64,000 nt of DNA from Fusibacter sp. A1 (lineage in GTDB: Bacteria > Bacillota > Clostridia > Peptostreptococcales > Acidaminobacteraceae), in assembly GCF_004125825.1 (NCBI RefSeq), contig NZ_QQWI01000007.1:186001-250000 (forward strand), written 5' to 3'. The translations under genes were made by a program, and so were the position numbers. The notes beneath the pieces were generated by a model, which ran no database searches, had not been told where the DNA came from, and saw nothing but the letters and a program-made list of their open reading frames with translations. The first letter of the stretch is position 1, and the number at the start of each line of letters is the position of its first letter. Positions 53,787-63,290 of the stretch are shown here, in pieces.

Positions 53787-56702
53787 ATGAAAATTGGTAT
53801 AGACATCGGAAGCACAACCATAAAGCTTGTAGCTCTCGACTTTGAAGACAAAGTGATTTATAAGAATTACATACGGCATAAGTCCCAAGTAGATGAAACG
53901 GTCATCTATCTCATCAAAGATTATCTCTCAAAAGGTCATACACAAGATGTGACGCTCTCCGTCACAGGATCGGCAGGTTTAGGATTATCAGAAGCACTGT
54001 CCATCCCATTTGTTCAAGAAGTGATCGCAGGTACCAAAGTGGTTCTTGCAAGAAATCCTGAAACCGATGTCGTCATCGAACTAGGTGGAGAAGATCAGAA
54101 AATCATTTTCTTAGGCGATTCCGTCGAACAGAGGATGAACGGCGCATGCGCCGGAGGAACAGGGGCGTTTATCGATCAGATGGCTCAACTGCTTAATTTG
54201 AATGCCACAGAACTAAATGAACTGGCAAAAAAACACACAAAAATATACCCTATCGCGTCACGCTGCGGGGTTTTTGCTAAAACAGACCTACAAGCCCTAC
54301 TCAATCAAGGCATCGCCCTAGAGGATCTTGCTGCAAGCATCTTTCAAGCTGTCGTCAATCAAACCATAGCAGGCCTTGCTCAGGGACGGGTTATCGCAGG
54401 TAACATTTGCTTTTTAGGCGGACCGCTTACATTTTTGAGCGAGTTACGTGAACGCTTTATCGCGACATTAAACTTAAAAAACGGCGTGCTTCCTGCAGAT
54501 TCAGAGTTTTATGTAGCCATCGGTGCCGCAATGCTTATTAAGCCGGATTGGGCATTCGATGTAAGGTCGATCATAGAAAAAATCGAATCCAAAGGTCATC
54601 GTACAGGGCAAAACAATCGCCTGAACGCACTCTTTGAAACAGAAGAGGAACGGATAGCCTTTAACAAGAGGCATTCTGAGGATTCACTTACCTATGCTTC
54701 GCTGAGTGATTTTACAGGCGATGTCGTCATCGGAATAGACGCCGGCTCCACCACCACCAAGTTAGTGGTTATTTCACCGGAAGGTACCTTGTTATACCAA
54801 AAGTACATCTACAACGAAGGTAAGGTAATCACACTTATTAAATCCGCCCTACTCGAAGTCTATTCAATGATGGGCGACCGATGCAGGGTCATAAGTTCTG
54901 GCGTTACAGGGTATGGCGAATCGCTTATAAAAAAGGCTTTCAATATCGATCTTGGCGAAGTGGAAACACTCGCGCATTACGAAGCAGCCAAGTTTTTCAA
55001 TAAGGATGTGGATTTTGTTCTCGATATCGGTGGACAAGACATGAAATCCTTTAAAATCAGAAACGGCGTTATCGAATCCATTTTACTGAACGAAGCCTGC
55101 TCAAGCGGATGTGGCTCTTTCATCTCCACCTTTGCAAACGGACTTGGCTATGATGTAAGCTCTTTCGCGCAAAGAGGACTTTACGGTACATCACCTGTCG
55201 ACCTTGGCACAAGATGCACCATATTTATGAACTCCAATGTCAAACAGGCTCAAAAGGAAGGCGCAAGCATCGAGGACTTATCCGCCGGACTTTCCATGAG
55301 TGTGATTAAGAACGCCCTTTACAAGGTCATCAGGCTCGATCAAAGGGAGAAACTCGGTGAAAATATCGTTGTTCAAGGGGGTACCTTTTACAACGATTCA
55401 GTACTAAGGGCATTTGAGTTGGAGACTGGCACAAATGTAGTCCGACCAAAAATATCCGGATTGATGGGTGCTTTCGGCATCGCACTTTTAGCGCTAAAAG
55501 CAAGCAAACGACCTTCGTCAATCAAGTCCAGAATAGAAATCGAAGCCTTGTCGTTCAAATCGACTACCGTCCACTGCAACAAGTGCGAGAACAACTGCTT
55601 GCTCTCCATCAGCACCTTCAACAACGGAGACAAAGAAGTCCACGGCCACCGGTGCGAGCGCGGGATAGGCATCACAGAGGTCGGCGATACCTTCAATATG
55701 TTCGACTATAAATTGAATCTTATACAGACCTACCGTAAAAGAAATGGCCATCGTGAAACCATCGGCATACCCCTTGTGCTCAACATGTACGAGAACCTTC
55801 CCTTCTGGTCGACGTTCTTCCATACACTCGGTTACGGCGTGGTGGCTTCCGAGCCGTCCACAAAGGCTGTTTACGAGATGGGACAATATACGATCCCCAG
55901 CGACACGGTGTGTTATCCAGGCAAGCTGATCCATGGGCATATGGAAACACTTTTAAAACAGAAGACCGATTACATCTATTATCCGTGCATGACCTATAAT
56001 TTCAAAGAAAAAGAACACCCTAAAAACCACTACAACTGCCCTGTGGTCGCTTACTATCCTGAAGTAATCGCCAACAACGTCGATTCGATTTGTCGCTCTA
56101 CCTATATCACCGATTATATCGGGTTACATGATAAGAAGAGCTTTGTAAGGCAAATGTCCGCCACCTTGAAAAAGATGAACTACAGCGGAAGCAGGCGCGA
56201 GGTCGAAAAGGCATATCAGCTTGGAATGAAAGCCTATTTCGAATTCAAGGGTAAAATAATCGATCGAGGTTCTGAGACGCTCGACCACGCCAGGCAGTCA
56301 GGAAAAAAAGCCATCGTTTTAGCGGGAAGACCCTATCATATCGATCCAGAGGTCAACCATGGTCTATCTCAGCTGTTAAGCATGATGGGTGTCGTAACAC
56401 TAACTGAAGACAGCATATCCCATCTGAAAAACCACAAAGATCCCACCGTACTCAACCAGTGGACCTACCACACAAGGTTATATGACGCTGCGAAATTTGT
56501 GAGTGAATCAGAGGGTATCAATCTGTCACTCGTGCAACTGGTTTCATTCGGATGCGGGCTTGATGCCATCACCGTGGACGAAACAAAAAAAATACTGGAA
56601 TCTTCAGGCAAAGTATATACACAAATCAAAATCGATGAAATGAGCAATTTGGGCGCAATTAAAATCAGACTTCGCTCACTGCTTGCAACGATGGAAAGGT
56701 AA
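53787..56702 (+). CDS. 2-hydroxyacyl-CoA dehydratase-type activator, tandem ASKHA ATPase part
   Basis: 971 residues. Two BadF/BcrA-type ASKHA ATPase domains in tandem start with GIDIGSTTIKLVALD (4-18) and GIDAGSTTTKLVVIS (316-330). Each has cluster-ligand cysteines as in HgdC: CAGGTG (C121) with C160 in ASRCGVF, and EACSSGCGS (C438, C442) with C477 in GTRCTIF. A C-terminal part (about 640-971, DUF2229-like) includes CYPGKLIHGHM and YYPCMTYNF. Such proteins use ATP to push one electron into a dehydratase-like partner. The usual clostridial protein is about 1400 residues and includes the domain encoded by the next gene. No 2-hydroxyacyl-CoA dehydratase or CoA-transferase is nearby, so the target is unknown. 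GTGAGG precedes the ATG. Confidence 0.85.
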   Translation: MKIGIDIGSTTIKLVALDFEDKVIYKNYIRHKSQVDETVIYLIKDYLSKGHTQDVTLSVTGSAGLGLSEALSIPFVQEVIAGTKVVLARNPETDVVIELGGEDQKIIFLGDSVEQRMNGACAGGTGAFIDQMAQLLNLNATELNELAKKHTKIYPIASRCGVFAKTDLQALLNQGIALEDLAASIFQAVVNQTIAGLAQGRVIAGNICFLGGPLTFLSELRERFIATLNLKNGVLPADSEFYVAIGAAMLIKPDWAFDVRSIIEKIESKGHRTGQNNRLNALFETEEERIAFNKRHSEDSLTYASLSDFTGDVVIGIDAGSTTTKLVVISPEGTLLYQKYIYNEGKVITLIKSALLEVYSMMGDRCRVISSGVTGYGESLIKKAFNIDLGEVETLAHYEAAKFFNKDVDFVLDIGGQDMKSFKIRNGVIESILLNEACSSGCGSFISTFANGLGYDVSSFAQRGLYGTSPVDLGTRCTIFMNSNVKQAQKEGASIEDLSAGLSMSVIKNALYKVIRLDQREKLGENIVVQGGTFYNDSVLRAFELETGTNVVRPKISGLMGAFGIALLALKASKRPSSIKSRIEIEALSFKSTTVHCNKCENNCLLSISTFNNGDKEVHGHRCERGIGITEVGDTFNMFDYKLNLIQTYRKRNGHRETIGIPLVLNMYENLPFWSTFFHTLGYGVVASEPSTKAVYEMGQYTIPSDTVCYPGKLIHGHMETLLKQKTDYIYYPCMTYNFKEKEHPKNHYNCPVVAYYPEVIANNVDSICRSTYITDYIGLHDKKSFVRQMSATLKKMNYSGSRREVEKAYQLGMKAYFEFKGKIIDRGSETLDHARQSGKKAIVLAGRPYHIDPEVNHGLSQLLSMMGVVTLTEDSISHLKNHKDPTVLNQWTYHTRLYDAAKFVSESEGINLSLVQLVSFGCGLDAITVDETKKILESSGKVYTQIKIDEMSNLGAIKIRLRSLLATMER

Positions 56703-56707
56703 TCAAA

Positions 56708-58006
56708 ATGGCAGAACTAATCTACAACGAACAAGGTCGATTGCTATTTACAGAAGAAATGAAAAACGAATATACCATCCTAGTGCCTCAGATGGCACCT
56801 TTTCATTTTGAGTTTTTAGTCGAAGCGCTTCATCAGGAGGGATACAAAGCCACCCTGCTATCCAATTTCAATGACCAGATCAAGCAGCTCGGGGTCAAGT
56901 ACGTGCATAATGACACATGCTATCCAGCAATACTTGTGATCGGGCAGCTGCTGGACGCGATTATAAACGGGGACCACGACCCTAAAAAAATTGCTGTCAT
57001 CATGACACAGACCGGTGGCGGATGCAGGGCGAGCAATTATATCCATCTCCTTCGCAGCGCGCTCGAAAAATCCGGTTACGGTTATATTCCGGTAGTTTCG
57101 TTAAGCCCCTCAAAAATCGAAAGCAACCCAGGCTTCATGTTGCCGCTTCGCTTTTGGATCAAAGCCTTGTGGAGCGTGTTTTATGGCGACATCCTGCAGC
57201 AGCTTTACAACGAAATCAAACCCTACGAAATCAACACGGGATCAGTCGACCGCATGGCATCAGATTGGACAGAGCGGATTGTACAGACCTTCAAGACCGA
57301 GCGTATCTATACGTTTAAAAAAGTGCTGAACAACTTAAAAGAACTGATCGCTGATTTTTCGACGATACCACGAAATGAGTCTTCTCTGATCAAAGTGGGT
57401 ATCGTAGGAGAGATCTATGTCAAATACTCCTCGCTAGGCAACAACAACCTAGAAGATTTTTTAAGGAGCGAGAATGTTGAAGTCGTCATTCCGCCTCTAC
57501 TTGATTTTGTATTATTCAAATTGGATTACCGCGGTCTCGAAGTAGACCTCTACGGTGGTAAAAAAATAAAAAAGAGGCTTGTTGAGTTCGCAATCTCCAT
57601 TGTTGAAAACTACCGAAGCAAAATAAACATCCAGCTTAAAAAGCATCACTTCAGGCAGGCGACAAGCTACAAGGAACTAAAAGGATTTGTAAAAGACATC
57701 ATAGGCTACGGAAACCGAATGGGTGAAGGCTGGCTTTTAACCGCTGAAATGTTCGAACTCATCCATATCGGAGCCCCAAATATCATCTGTACTCAGCCCT
57801 TCGGATGCCTACCCAACCATATCTCGGGTAAAGGTGTCGTGAACGCGATAAAAAAACGTCATCCATTCAGCAATATCGTTCCTATCGATTACGATCCTGG
57901 CGCTTCCGATGTGAATCAAAAGAACCGAATCAAATTGATGCTTGCGATAGCAAAGGATGAAGTCCATCAACACAGCGAATCCATTGTCTCTGTAAAAGCA
58001 AAATAA
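56708..58006 (+). CDS. 2-hydroxyacyl-CoA dehydratase-like C-terminal part of the split activator
   Basis: 432 residues, starting five bases after the preceding stop. It has VLVPQMAPFHFEFLVEAL, HNDTCYPAILVIGQLLDAI, TQTGGGCRASNYIHLL and CTQPFGCLPNHISGKG, resembling the HgdB-like dehydratase domain that forms the last third of the one-piece activators. Together with the preceding gene the length is 1403 residues. The split leaves both parts with intact sequence and a close start, so they may work as two subunits. A large perfect palindromic terminator follows. Confidence 0.82.
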   Translation: MAELIYNEQGRLLFTEEMKNEYTILVPQMAPFHFEFLVEALHQEGYKATLLSNFNDQIKQLGVKYVHNDTCYPAILVIGQLLDAIINGDHDPKKIAVIMTQTGGGCRASNYIHLLRSALEKSGYGYIPVVSLSPSKIESNPGFMLPLRFWIKALWSVFYGDILQQLYNEIKPYEINTGSVDRMASDWTERIVQTFKTERIYTFKKVLNNLKELIADFSTIPRNESSLIKVGIVGEIYVKYSSLGNNNLEDFLRSENVEVVIPPLLDFVLFKLDYRGLEVDLYGGKKIKKRLVEFAISIVENYRSKINIQLKKHHFRQATSYKELKGFVKDIIGYGNRMGEGWLLTAEMFELIHIGAPNIICTQPFGCLPNHISGKGVVNAIKKRHPFSNIVPIDYDPGASDVNQKNRIKLMLAIAKDEVHQHSESIVSVKAK

Positions 58007-58048
58007 AAAACAAAATAGAAACCGCATATGCGGTTTCTATTTTGTTTT
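58007..58048. terminator. Large palindromic terminator after the activator pair
   Basis: aaacaaaatagaaaccgcat and its exact complement, about 21 bp with almost no loop, starting at the stop codon; it can serve both convergent units. Confidence 0.85.
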
Positions 58049-58054
58049 GGGTTA

Positions 58055-58624
58055 CTATTTTAAAGCTTTGCATCCAGCTTCTATTTCCTTGATTAAGACA
58101 TCGAACTCGTCCAGCTTGCTATATCGAGAACTCTTTGCAATAGGCAGGAACTCATTTTCTGTTTCCTTAAGATACTTGCTTATCTTTTCATCAGAACCGC
58201 AAGCAGGGAGCGACTTGATATTGTCCAGACGGTCTACAAGCTTGATATAGAATGGCGCGTATTTGACGACCAGCTTTTTCATATAGTCTTCAAAGGACTC
58301 CCCTTCTTTTTTAGTAAGCAGGAGCACATCCTTTGCGATCTCTTCTGAATACTCCTTTTTCAGGTTGTCATAGGTATAATCGGTATCTTCTAGCACATCA
58401 TGTAAAAGCGCTGTGATATAGGCTTGTGAGTCACAGTTTTCCAGAACTTGTTTTGCAACTCTCTCCACATGCTCGAAGTAAGGAGTTCCCTCATCCCTAA
58501 GTTGACCCTCATGCGCTTTTTTTGAAGAATCGTACGCTTTTATTTCTAACTTTTTCATTTCCGGTTCTTCATTTGACTCTTCTTGAGGTTTTGATTTCTT
58601 ATTCTGATTTTTATTGTTTTTCAT
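58055..58624 (-). CDS. MESH1-like single-domain HD hydrolase (RelA/SpoT-type)
   Basis: 189 residues. After a charged 20-residue N-terminus rich in Lys and Asn, the fold matches the hydrolase domain of RelA/SpoT: a His in PYFEHVERVAK, the HDVLEDTD pair near residue 75, and the KLVDRLDNIKSL motif near 130. No synthetase, TGS or ACT domain follows. Stand-alone members (MESH1, SAH) hydrolyse (p)ppGpp or NADPH. This role is inferred. AAGGGTG lies before the ATG. It is 50 bases downstream of the J-domain gene and may share its transcript. Confidence 0.75.
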   Translation of the reverse strand: MKNNKNQNKKSKPQEESNEEPEMKKLEIKAYDSSKKAHEGQLRDEGTPYFEHVERVAKQVLENCDSQAYITALLHDVLEDTDYTYDNLKKEYSEEIAKDVLLLTKKEGESFEDYMKKLVVKYAPFYIKLVDRLDNIKSLPACGSDEKISKYLKETENEFLPIAKSSRYSKLDEFDVLIKEIEAGCKALK

Positions 58625-58674
58625 CCAGCACCCTTTTCTTAATCTAATTTAATTATGCTAACTATCGACTTAAT

Positions 58675-59121
58675 TCATGATGTGAAATTTCTTTTTAATT
58701 TCTCATATGCTTCCAGAATCTCAATAAAGACCGTTGATTCGCCACCTTTGTCCGGATGGTGCAACTTGGCAAGTTCCTTAAATCGTTTTTTCACATCCTC
58801 CGCAGTCGCAGCAGATGACAATCCCAAGGCTTCGAGACTCTCACGCTCAAACAGATCCGTAAGCGGTAGACCATTTTCCTTGTAATACTGGTGATAGATC
58901 GCAAAGAAAAGACAGTCGAACACTTCCTTGCGCATCAGATGATCCATCGTTAAGAGCACAGGCAAAGGATATGCGACATCGGAAGCATGTTCATTTGTAG
59001 AAAAAAACTCGCTCCAAATCAAATGATCCCCTTCACGCATCGGCCTGTGGCAGAACCGAATAGCAACTTCCTGCTTTTTAAGCTGTCTCAGTTTTCTTAT
59101 CAGTTCATCACGGTTCATCAT
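58675..59121 (-). CDS. Protein with a C-terminal J domain
   Basis: 148 residues. The last 60 residues form a J domain: ESLEALGLSSAATAEDVKKRFKELAKLHHPDKGGES, with the HPD motif that stimulates Hsp70 ATPase. The first 80 residues are not a known domain; they contain EVAIRFCHRPMREGDHLIWSEFF and a hydrophobic segment that could be buried or at a membrane face. A C-terminal J domain with a different N-terminal part suggests a client-specific co-chaperone. AGGATAGG lies before the chosen ATG. Confidence 0.75.
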   Translation of the reverse strand: MMNRDELIRKLRQLKKQEVAIRFCHRPMREGDHLIWSEFFSTNEHASDVAYPLPVLLTMDHLMRKEVFDCLFFAIYHQYYKENGLPLTDLFERESLEALGLSSAATAEDVKKRFKELAKLHHPDKGGESTVFIEILEAYEKLKRNFTS

Positions 59122-59191
59122 AAACACCTATCCTGCATCGTCGTATAGACTTGATTATACACTAAAATCCGTGTTTCGCAGCATCCCCGAC

Positions 59192-60829
59192 TCAATTTTT
59201 AAACCCAGTCAAGTCATCAAATTCGATTTTTCTATTGAAATGATTCAGTTCATAGATGGAATTGATGTAATTTAAAATCAAACTGATCTTGTAGTGCAGC
59301 AGTGCTTCCGATTTGTAAAACGGTTTCACCTTGTCATTTTTCATAATCGAAAACTCCCAAAGCTCCGCCAAATCTTCCGTATTTGCAACAAGGCTGTACT
59401 TTGTAATGACTCCAAGTTTGATAAAATCCTCAGTAAATCCACTGTAGTAATTTCCCTGAGCCCTTTGTCTTTCAAAGGCTTCATCACTGGCATACTGGTC
59501 CCTCAGGTACTCCATATCTTTTAATTTTAGCAGTCCTGATGCGCTATAAAGAACATCGCTGTAATAGTCATCGATGACATGCATCATCTCATGGTGCAAG
59601 GCGCTTTGAAAAGTACTCAGTTCGCGGTCTTCAATTACAATATAACTCGCATCCCTCGCAAACGCCCTTAGACTAAATCCATACTCGTCAGAACGTATCT
59701 CATCCACGACAATGATTTTAAAACCATAGGGATCCGTTTCCCCACTGATGTTCCACTCTAAAAGTTCAGCAAGTGTCCTTGTCATGTGATAGCCGTTTGG
59801 CGTCTCATACTTCCTGCAAAAAATCAGGGGTTCTATGATGCCCTGATAGCTACTTAGCACCTCAGCTGCGGCATCGATATAGCTTTGAGCATTTTTTAGC
59901 GGTATCATTTCATAATCTTCATCTTCGATTAGCTGCGAGGACACAAATCTGCTGTAATCCAAGCTATCAAAAATAATCGCGACCTCCCAGTCCATATCAA
60001 GGTAGAAGTATCGGTTCGCCTCAAGCAAATAGTATACTTCATCCTCACTTATCACAGCACTTTCAACCCGATTATCCTCGCTCAGGTAGCGAGCGAGATA
60101 CTCTTCATCAAGCTGACGCATCTCATCAGTGGACAATAAAAAGGCATTGCCATCTCCATAAGTTGTCAGTCGTTTGTCCACTACCTGATAGTCGCCACTC
60201 GGTTTTTCATAAAGAATCTTATTGAGTACATTCATACTGCCAAGCATCGGCTTAAAATTGACAAATTCGTCCTCAACATACGAATAGATCCGATCGAAAT
60301 CAGCTTTTGACCGTGACAAGGCAAATTCACCGACAAAATAGTCAATTAGCATACCTGTCATGACATTACTGCTCAATTCGTTTTCTGTTAACATCCTTAA
60401 AAGATAAAACCTAGGCGAATTCAGTCTAAATGCTTCGCCTAGCGTCCCCTTATGAATTTCCATTTCCTTTTTTAGATAACTAGGTAGCCTCTCAACCATC
60501 AGCCGTCTGTATTCATCCACTATCTCTTCAGAGATGTCTTCAAGCACGATTAAGTCCTCAATCCACCTAAGTGAGTTTCTTATATCGTAGTAGATGGGCT
60601 CAGTCAATTCATCCCCATAGACCAAAAGATCGATCCGTTTGCTCACCTCTTCAAGCACCTCATCAGCCTTCAAATCTGAAGCTTCCTCTAACCTACCGCT
60701 AAAGTCCGGTTGGTCTTGAAGCATACCAGATAAGAAGACCCCTTGCCTATTCAGGACTATTCCCCCTAAAATGAGCATGCTTAAAACAAGCAATGCGATC
60801 GTACTTTTAAGTACATTTCCCTTATTCAT
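59192..60829 (-). CDS. Membrane-anchored putative HEXXH zinc metalloprotease
   Basis: 545 residues. One N-terminal membrane segment (about 9-28) anchors a large outside domain. Near residue 415, ALHHEMMHVIDDYYSD contains HEMMH, the zinc-binding and catalytic motif; the Glu in EDLAELWEF about 60 residues later is a likely third ligand. The N-terminal 380 residues are mostly helical and acidic and have no motif I recognise. The similarity to ordinary M4 or M6 proteases is limited to HEXXH. GAAAGAGG precedes the ATG. It is a monocistronic gene. Confidence 0.6.
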   Translation of the reverse strand: MNKGNVLKSTIALLVLSMLILGGIVLNRQGVFLSGMLQDQPDFSGRLEEASDLKADEVLEEVSKRIDLLVYGDELTEPIYYDIRNSLRWIEDLIVLEDISEEIVDEYRRLMVERLPSYLKKEMEIHKGTLGEAFRLNSPRFYLLRMLTENELSSNVMTGMLIDYFVGEFALSRSKADFDRIYSYVEDEFVNFKPMLGSMNVLNKILYEKPSGDYQVVDKRLTTYGDGNAFLLSTDEMRQLDEEYLARYLSEDNRVESAVISEDEVYYLLEANRYFYLDMDWEVAIIFDSLDYSRFVSSQLIEDEDYEMIPLKNAQSYIDAAAEVLSSYQGIIEPLIFCRKYETPNGYHMTRTLAELLEWNISGETDPYGFKIIVVDEIRSDEYGFSLRAFARDASYIVIEDRELSTFQSALHHEMMHVIDDYYSDVLYSASGLLKLKDMEYLRDQYASDEAFERQRAQGNYYSGFTEDFIKLGVITKYSLVANTEDLAELWEFSIMKNDKVKPFYKSEALLHYKISLILNYINSIYELNHFNRKIEFDDLTGFKN

Positions 60830-61076
60830 AACGAAGCCTCTTTCAAATAGGATTCTTCTATGGGGATGTGCTGAACCATACCAGCACTCCTATCCATACT
60901 TGATTTATAGCCAACTCGCCGGCAATTAAACCTCATCTTACCTGCCATGATGATGTCAACTAAAAAACTAATGAATAGTTGACTTTATTTTCTGAAAACA
61001 AGTGGAAATGATCCCTATATCGGGTTACAATAAGGTACGAGGTAACTAAACCATACTAACCTAAAAGGGAGACTAT

Positions 61077-61481
61077 ATGATTAAATTACTCATTGGACAA
61101 ACAGGTATCGGTAAAACAAAAGAAATGATCGAACATGCCAATTCAGCGATTACTACTGCAAAAGGCAATATACTCTTTATTGACGAATCCAACGAAAGTA
61201 TTCTTGAAATAAATCATGAAATCAGATACATCAATATTTCTGATTATCCCGTCAACTCTTCTACTGAATTCATCGCCTTCTTATACGGTCTGATGAGCAG
61301 TAACTACGATATCGAATCTATTTATCTAGATGGCATACTCAACATCTACATCATGACTCCAGAAGAGATTTGCGTCTGGTTGGAAAAAATCAAACTACTT
61401 TCAGAAAAACATGAAGTCAGATTCGAAATCAGCTTAAGCTACAACGGTGAAATACCGGAATGTTTCAAACCTTATCTATAA
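61077..61481 (+). CDS. Small P-loop protein of unknown role
   Basis: 134 residues. IGQTGIGKTKEM at residues 6-17 is a Walker A motif, and IESIYLDGI near 80 a plausible Walker B. The body is alternating strands and helices, so it is a minimal ATPase fold. The role is not known. AAAAGGGAG lies before the ATG. Single gene with its own terminator. Confidence 0.6.
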   Translation: MIKLLIGQTGIGKTKEMIEHANSAITTAKGNILFIDESNESILEINHEIRYINISDYPVNSSTEFIAFLYGLMSSNYDIESIYLDGILNIYIMTPEEICVWLEKIKLLSEKHEVRFEISLSYNGEIPECFKPYL

Positions 61482-61488
61482 CCAAATG

Positions 61489-61521
61489 AACCAGTGGGTC
61501 AATCGCCCACTGGTTTTTTTA
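61489..61521 (+). terminator. Terminator of the small P-loop gene
   Basis: aaccagtggg / cccactggtt perfect 10-bp stem, seven-base loop, seven Ts. Confidence 0.9.
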
Positions 61522-61641
61522 TGCCAAAATTCTCAACATACATGTCGTATGAATCACCAAGTTTTTCTATAACTCTTTGTTACTAAATATCAGTCGTGAT
61601 TTGGGGTAGTATTGATATAGAAAGTCAAGGAGGTAATACCG

Positions 61642-62751
61642 ATGGATATAACAACACTTGGATGGAACAGTTTCTTTAAACTCGAATTCGATAAGTTCAG
61701 CGACAAGGACTACCTGCCTGCGCGCGTAATCCGTGAAGAAAAGGGACATTACCTTTTAGCGTATACAGACGGAGAGATCGCAGCAGAAATTTGCGGCAAG
61801 CTCAGGTATCATATCACCTGCCTCAAGGAATATCCCAGCGTAGGTGACTGGGTGGCAATGAAACCCACTTGCGAAAACACCCACAGCATCATCTATCACG
61901 TGTTAAACAGAAAAAGCTGTTTCACCCGCAAAGCGCCCATATCAGGCGGTCGGACAGTACGCGAAGTAAACAATCAGAAGACCGTCCTCGGTGGTGCGAC
62001 AGAAGAACAGGTGATCGCTGCAAATATCGACACGGTTTTCATCGTTCTCGCTTGTGACAACGACTTCAACCTTCACAGGCTCGAAAGATATTTGCTTCTC
62101 ACTTACAATAGCGGTGCAACACCTGTCATACTGCTCAACAAGATCGACCTTATCGATGATGCGGAGTCATTTGTCAAGAAAATAGAATCGGTAGCCCTAG
62201 GTGCAGACATACACGCCATCAGCGCGCTTGAAAATACGAATCTCGACCTGCTCAACCAGTACTTATCCATAGGAAGGACCGTCGGGCTATTCGGCTCATC
62301 CGGCGTAGGCAAATCGACCATCATCAATCAGCTGTTGGGTTACGACCGTCTACTGACTAAAAGCGTTAGAGAAGTAGACAGCAAAGGAAGACATACTACC
62401 ACTTGGCGCGAACTCGTCTTGCTTGAAAACGGCGGTATCTTGATTGACACCCCAGGCATGCGAGAACTCCAGCTATGGATCGACGAAGACGCCCTGTCCC
62501 ATCAGTTTTCAGACATCGAAGAGCTGATGACAAGGTGCAAGTTCAGAAACTGTACACATAATACCGAGCCCGGCTGTGCCATCAACAGCAGCATAGAAGA
62601 CGGCACCTTGGACCCCGACCGTTATCATAACTATTTGATGTTGCAGTCAGAAACCGGCTATCTCACAAAGAGAAGAAGAGAAAAAGAAATCGCTCTCATG
62701 CAGCGTAAGTATCACAGTAACCAGATGAAAGCACTAAACCGAAAACCATAA
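61642..62751 (+). CDS. rsgA: RsgA, small-subunit biogenesis GTPase
   Basis: 369 residues. It helps mature the 30S subunit and has a permuted G domain: NKIDL (G4) comes before GLFGSSGVGKSTIINQLL (G1) and DTPGM (G3). An N-terminal OB domain (about 25-100) binds RNA, and the zinc knuckle is CKFRNCTHNTEPGC near residue 295. AAGGAGG lies before the ATG. Confidence 0.93.
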   Translation: MDITTLGWNSFFKLEFDKFSDKDYLPARVIREEKGHYLLAYTDGEIAAEICGKLRYHITCLKEYPSVGDWVAMKPTCENTHSIIYHVLNRKSCFTRKAPISGGRTVREVNNQKTVLGGATEEQVIAANIDTVFIVLACDNDFNLHRLERYLLLTYNSGATPVILLNKIDLIDDAESFVKKIESVALGADIHAISALENTNLDLLNQYLSIGRTVGLFGSSGVGKSTIINQLLGYDRLLTKSVREVDSKGRHTTTWRELVLLENGGILIDTPGMRELQLWIDEDALSHQFSDIEELMTRCKFRNCTHNTEPGCAINSSIEDGTLDPDRYHNYLMLQSETGYLTKRRREKEIALMQRKYHSNQMKALNRKP

Positions 62752-62769
62752 CATGTGTTCTAATAGTAA

Positions 62770-62820
62770 AAAATAAAGAGATAGAATTGTCTGTAAGCAT
62801 AGACAATTCCATCTCTTTTA
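62770..62820. terminator. Bidirectional terminator after rsgA
   Basis: taaagagatagaattgtct pairs with its complement with one mismatch; A and T runs flank both sides. Confidence 0.85.
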
Positions 62821-62831
62821 CATTCACAAAA

Positions 62832-63200
62832 CTAGCAGCAGCCGTCTCCACAGCCGCAATCGTCGTCACCGCAGCCATCTCCGCAATTACATTCAAGTTT
62901 TTCACCGGATTCGATCGCTTTTTTATAGGTCAGCAACCTTTCCTTCCTTAATCGTATCAGTTCAGGCGTATTCACTTTGATTTCCATGCCCTCTCTTGGA
63001 CGAATAGTACATGCGTATTTTTCTTCACCATCGATTTCCACGACACATCCGTTGCAGCATCCATTAACCCGCCCTTGTAGATAGCATGGTGCCGGTATAC
63101 CGATGCCATTGTCTCTGGCAACATCCACGATCGTCTTATGTGATAGTTTCACACTAAGCTGTTTTCCATCGATCGACATCGTTTTCATCCTGATTTTCAT
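62832..63200 (-). CDS. 2Fe-2S ferredoxin-like protein with a cysteine-rich C-terminal tail
   Basis: 122 residues from ATG with AAGGAGAG upstream. The N-terminal 75 residues are a beta-grasp 2Fe-2S domain: PCYLQGRVNGCCNGCVVEIDG and YACTI carry the cluster cysteines in the order seen in Fer2_4-type hydrogenase and dehydrogenase subunits. The last 20 residues (LECNCGDGCGDDDCGCGDGCC) contain seven Cys and five Asp, a metallothionein-like tail that could bind further metal or zinc. No hydrogenase is next to it. The electron partner is unknown. Confidence 0.7.
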   Translation of the reverse strand: MKIRMKTMSIDGKQLSVKLSHKTIVDVARDNGIGIPAPCYLQGRVNGCCNGCVVEIDGEEKYACTIRPREGMEIKVNTPELIRLRKERLLTYKKAIESGEKLECNCGDGCGDDDCGCGDGCC

Positions 63201-63290
63201 CGTATCTCTCCTTAAAGTGCAAAACATCTTCTTATCCTAACATCAGTTGTCTTATGTTTTCATTATATAGAAAACACAGCATTTAAACAA

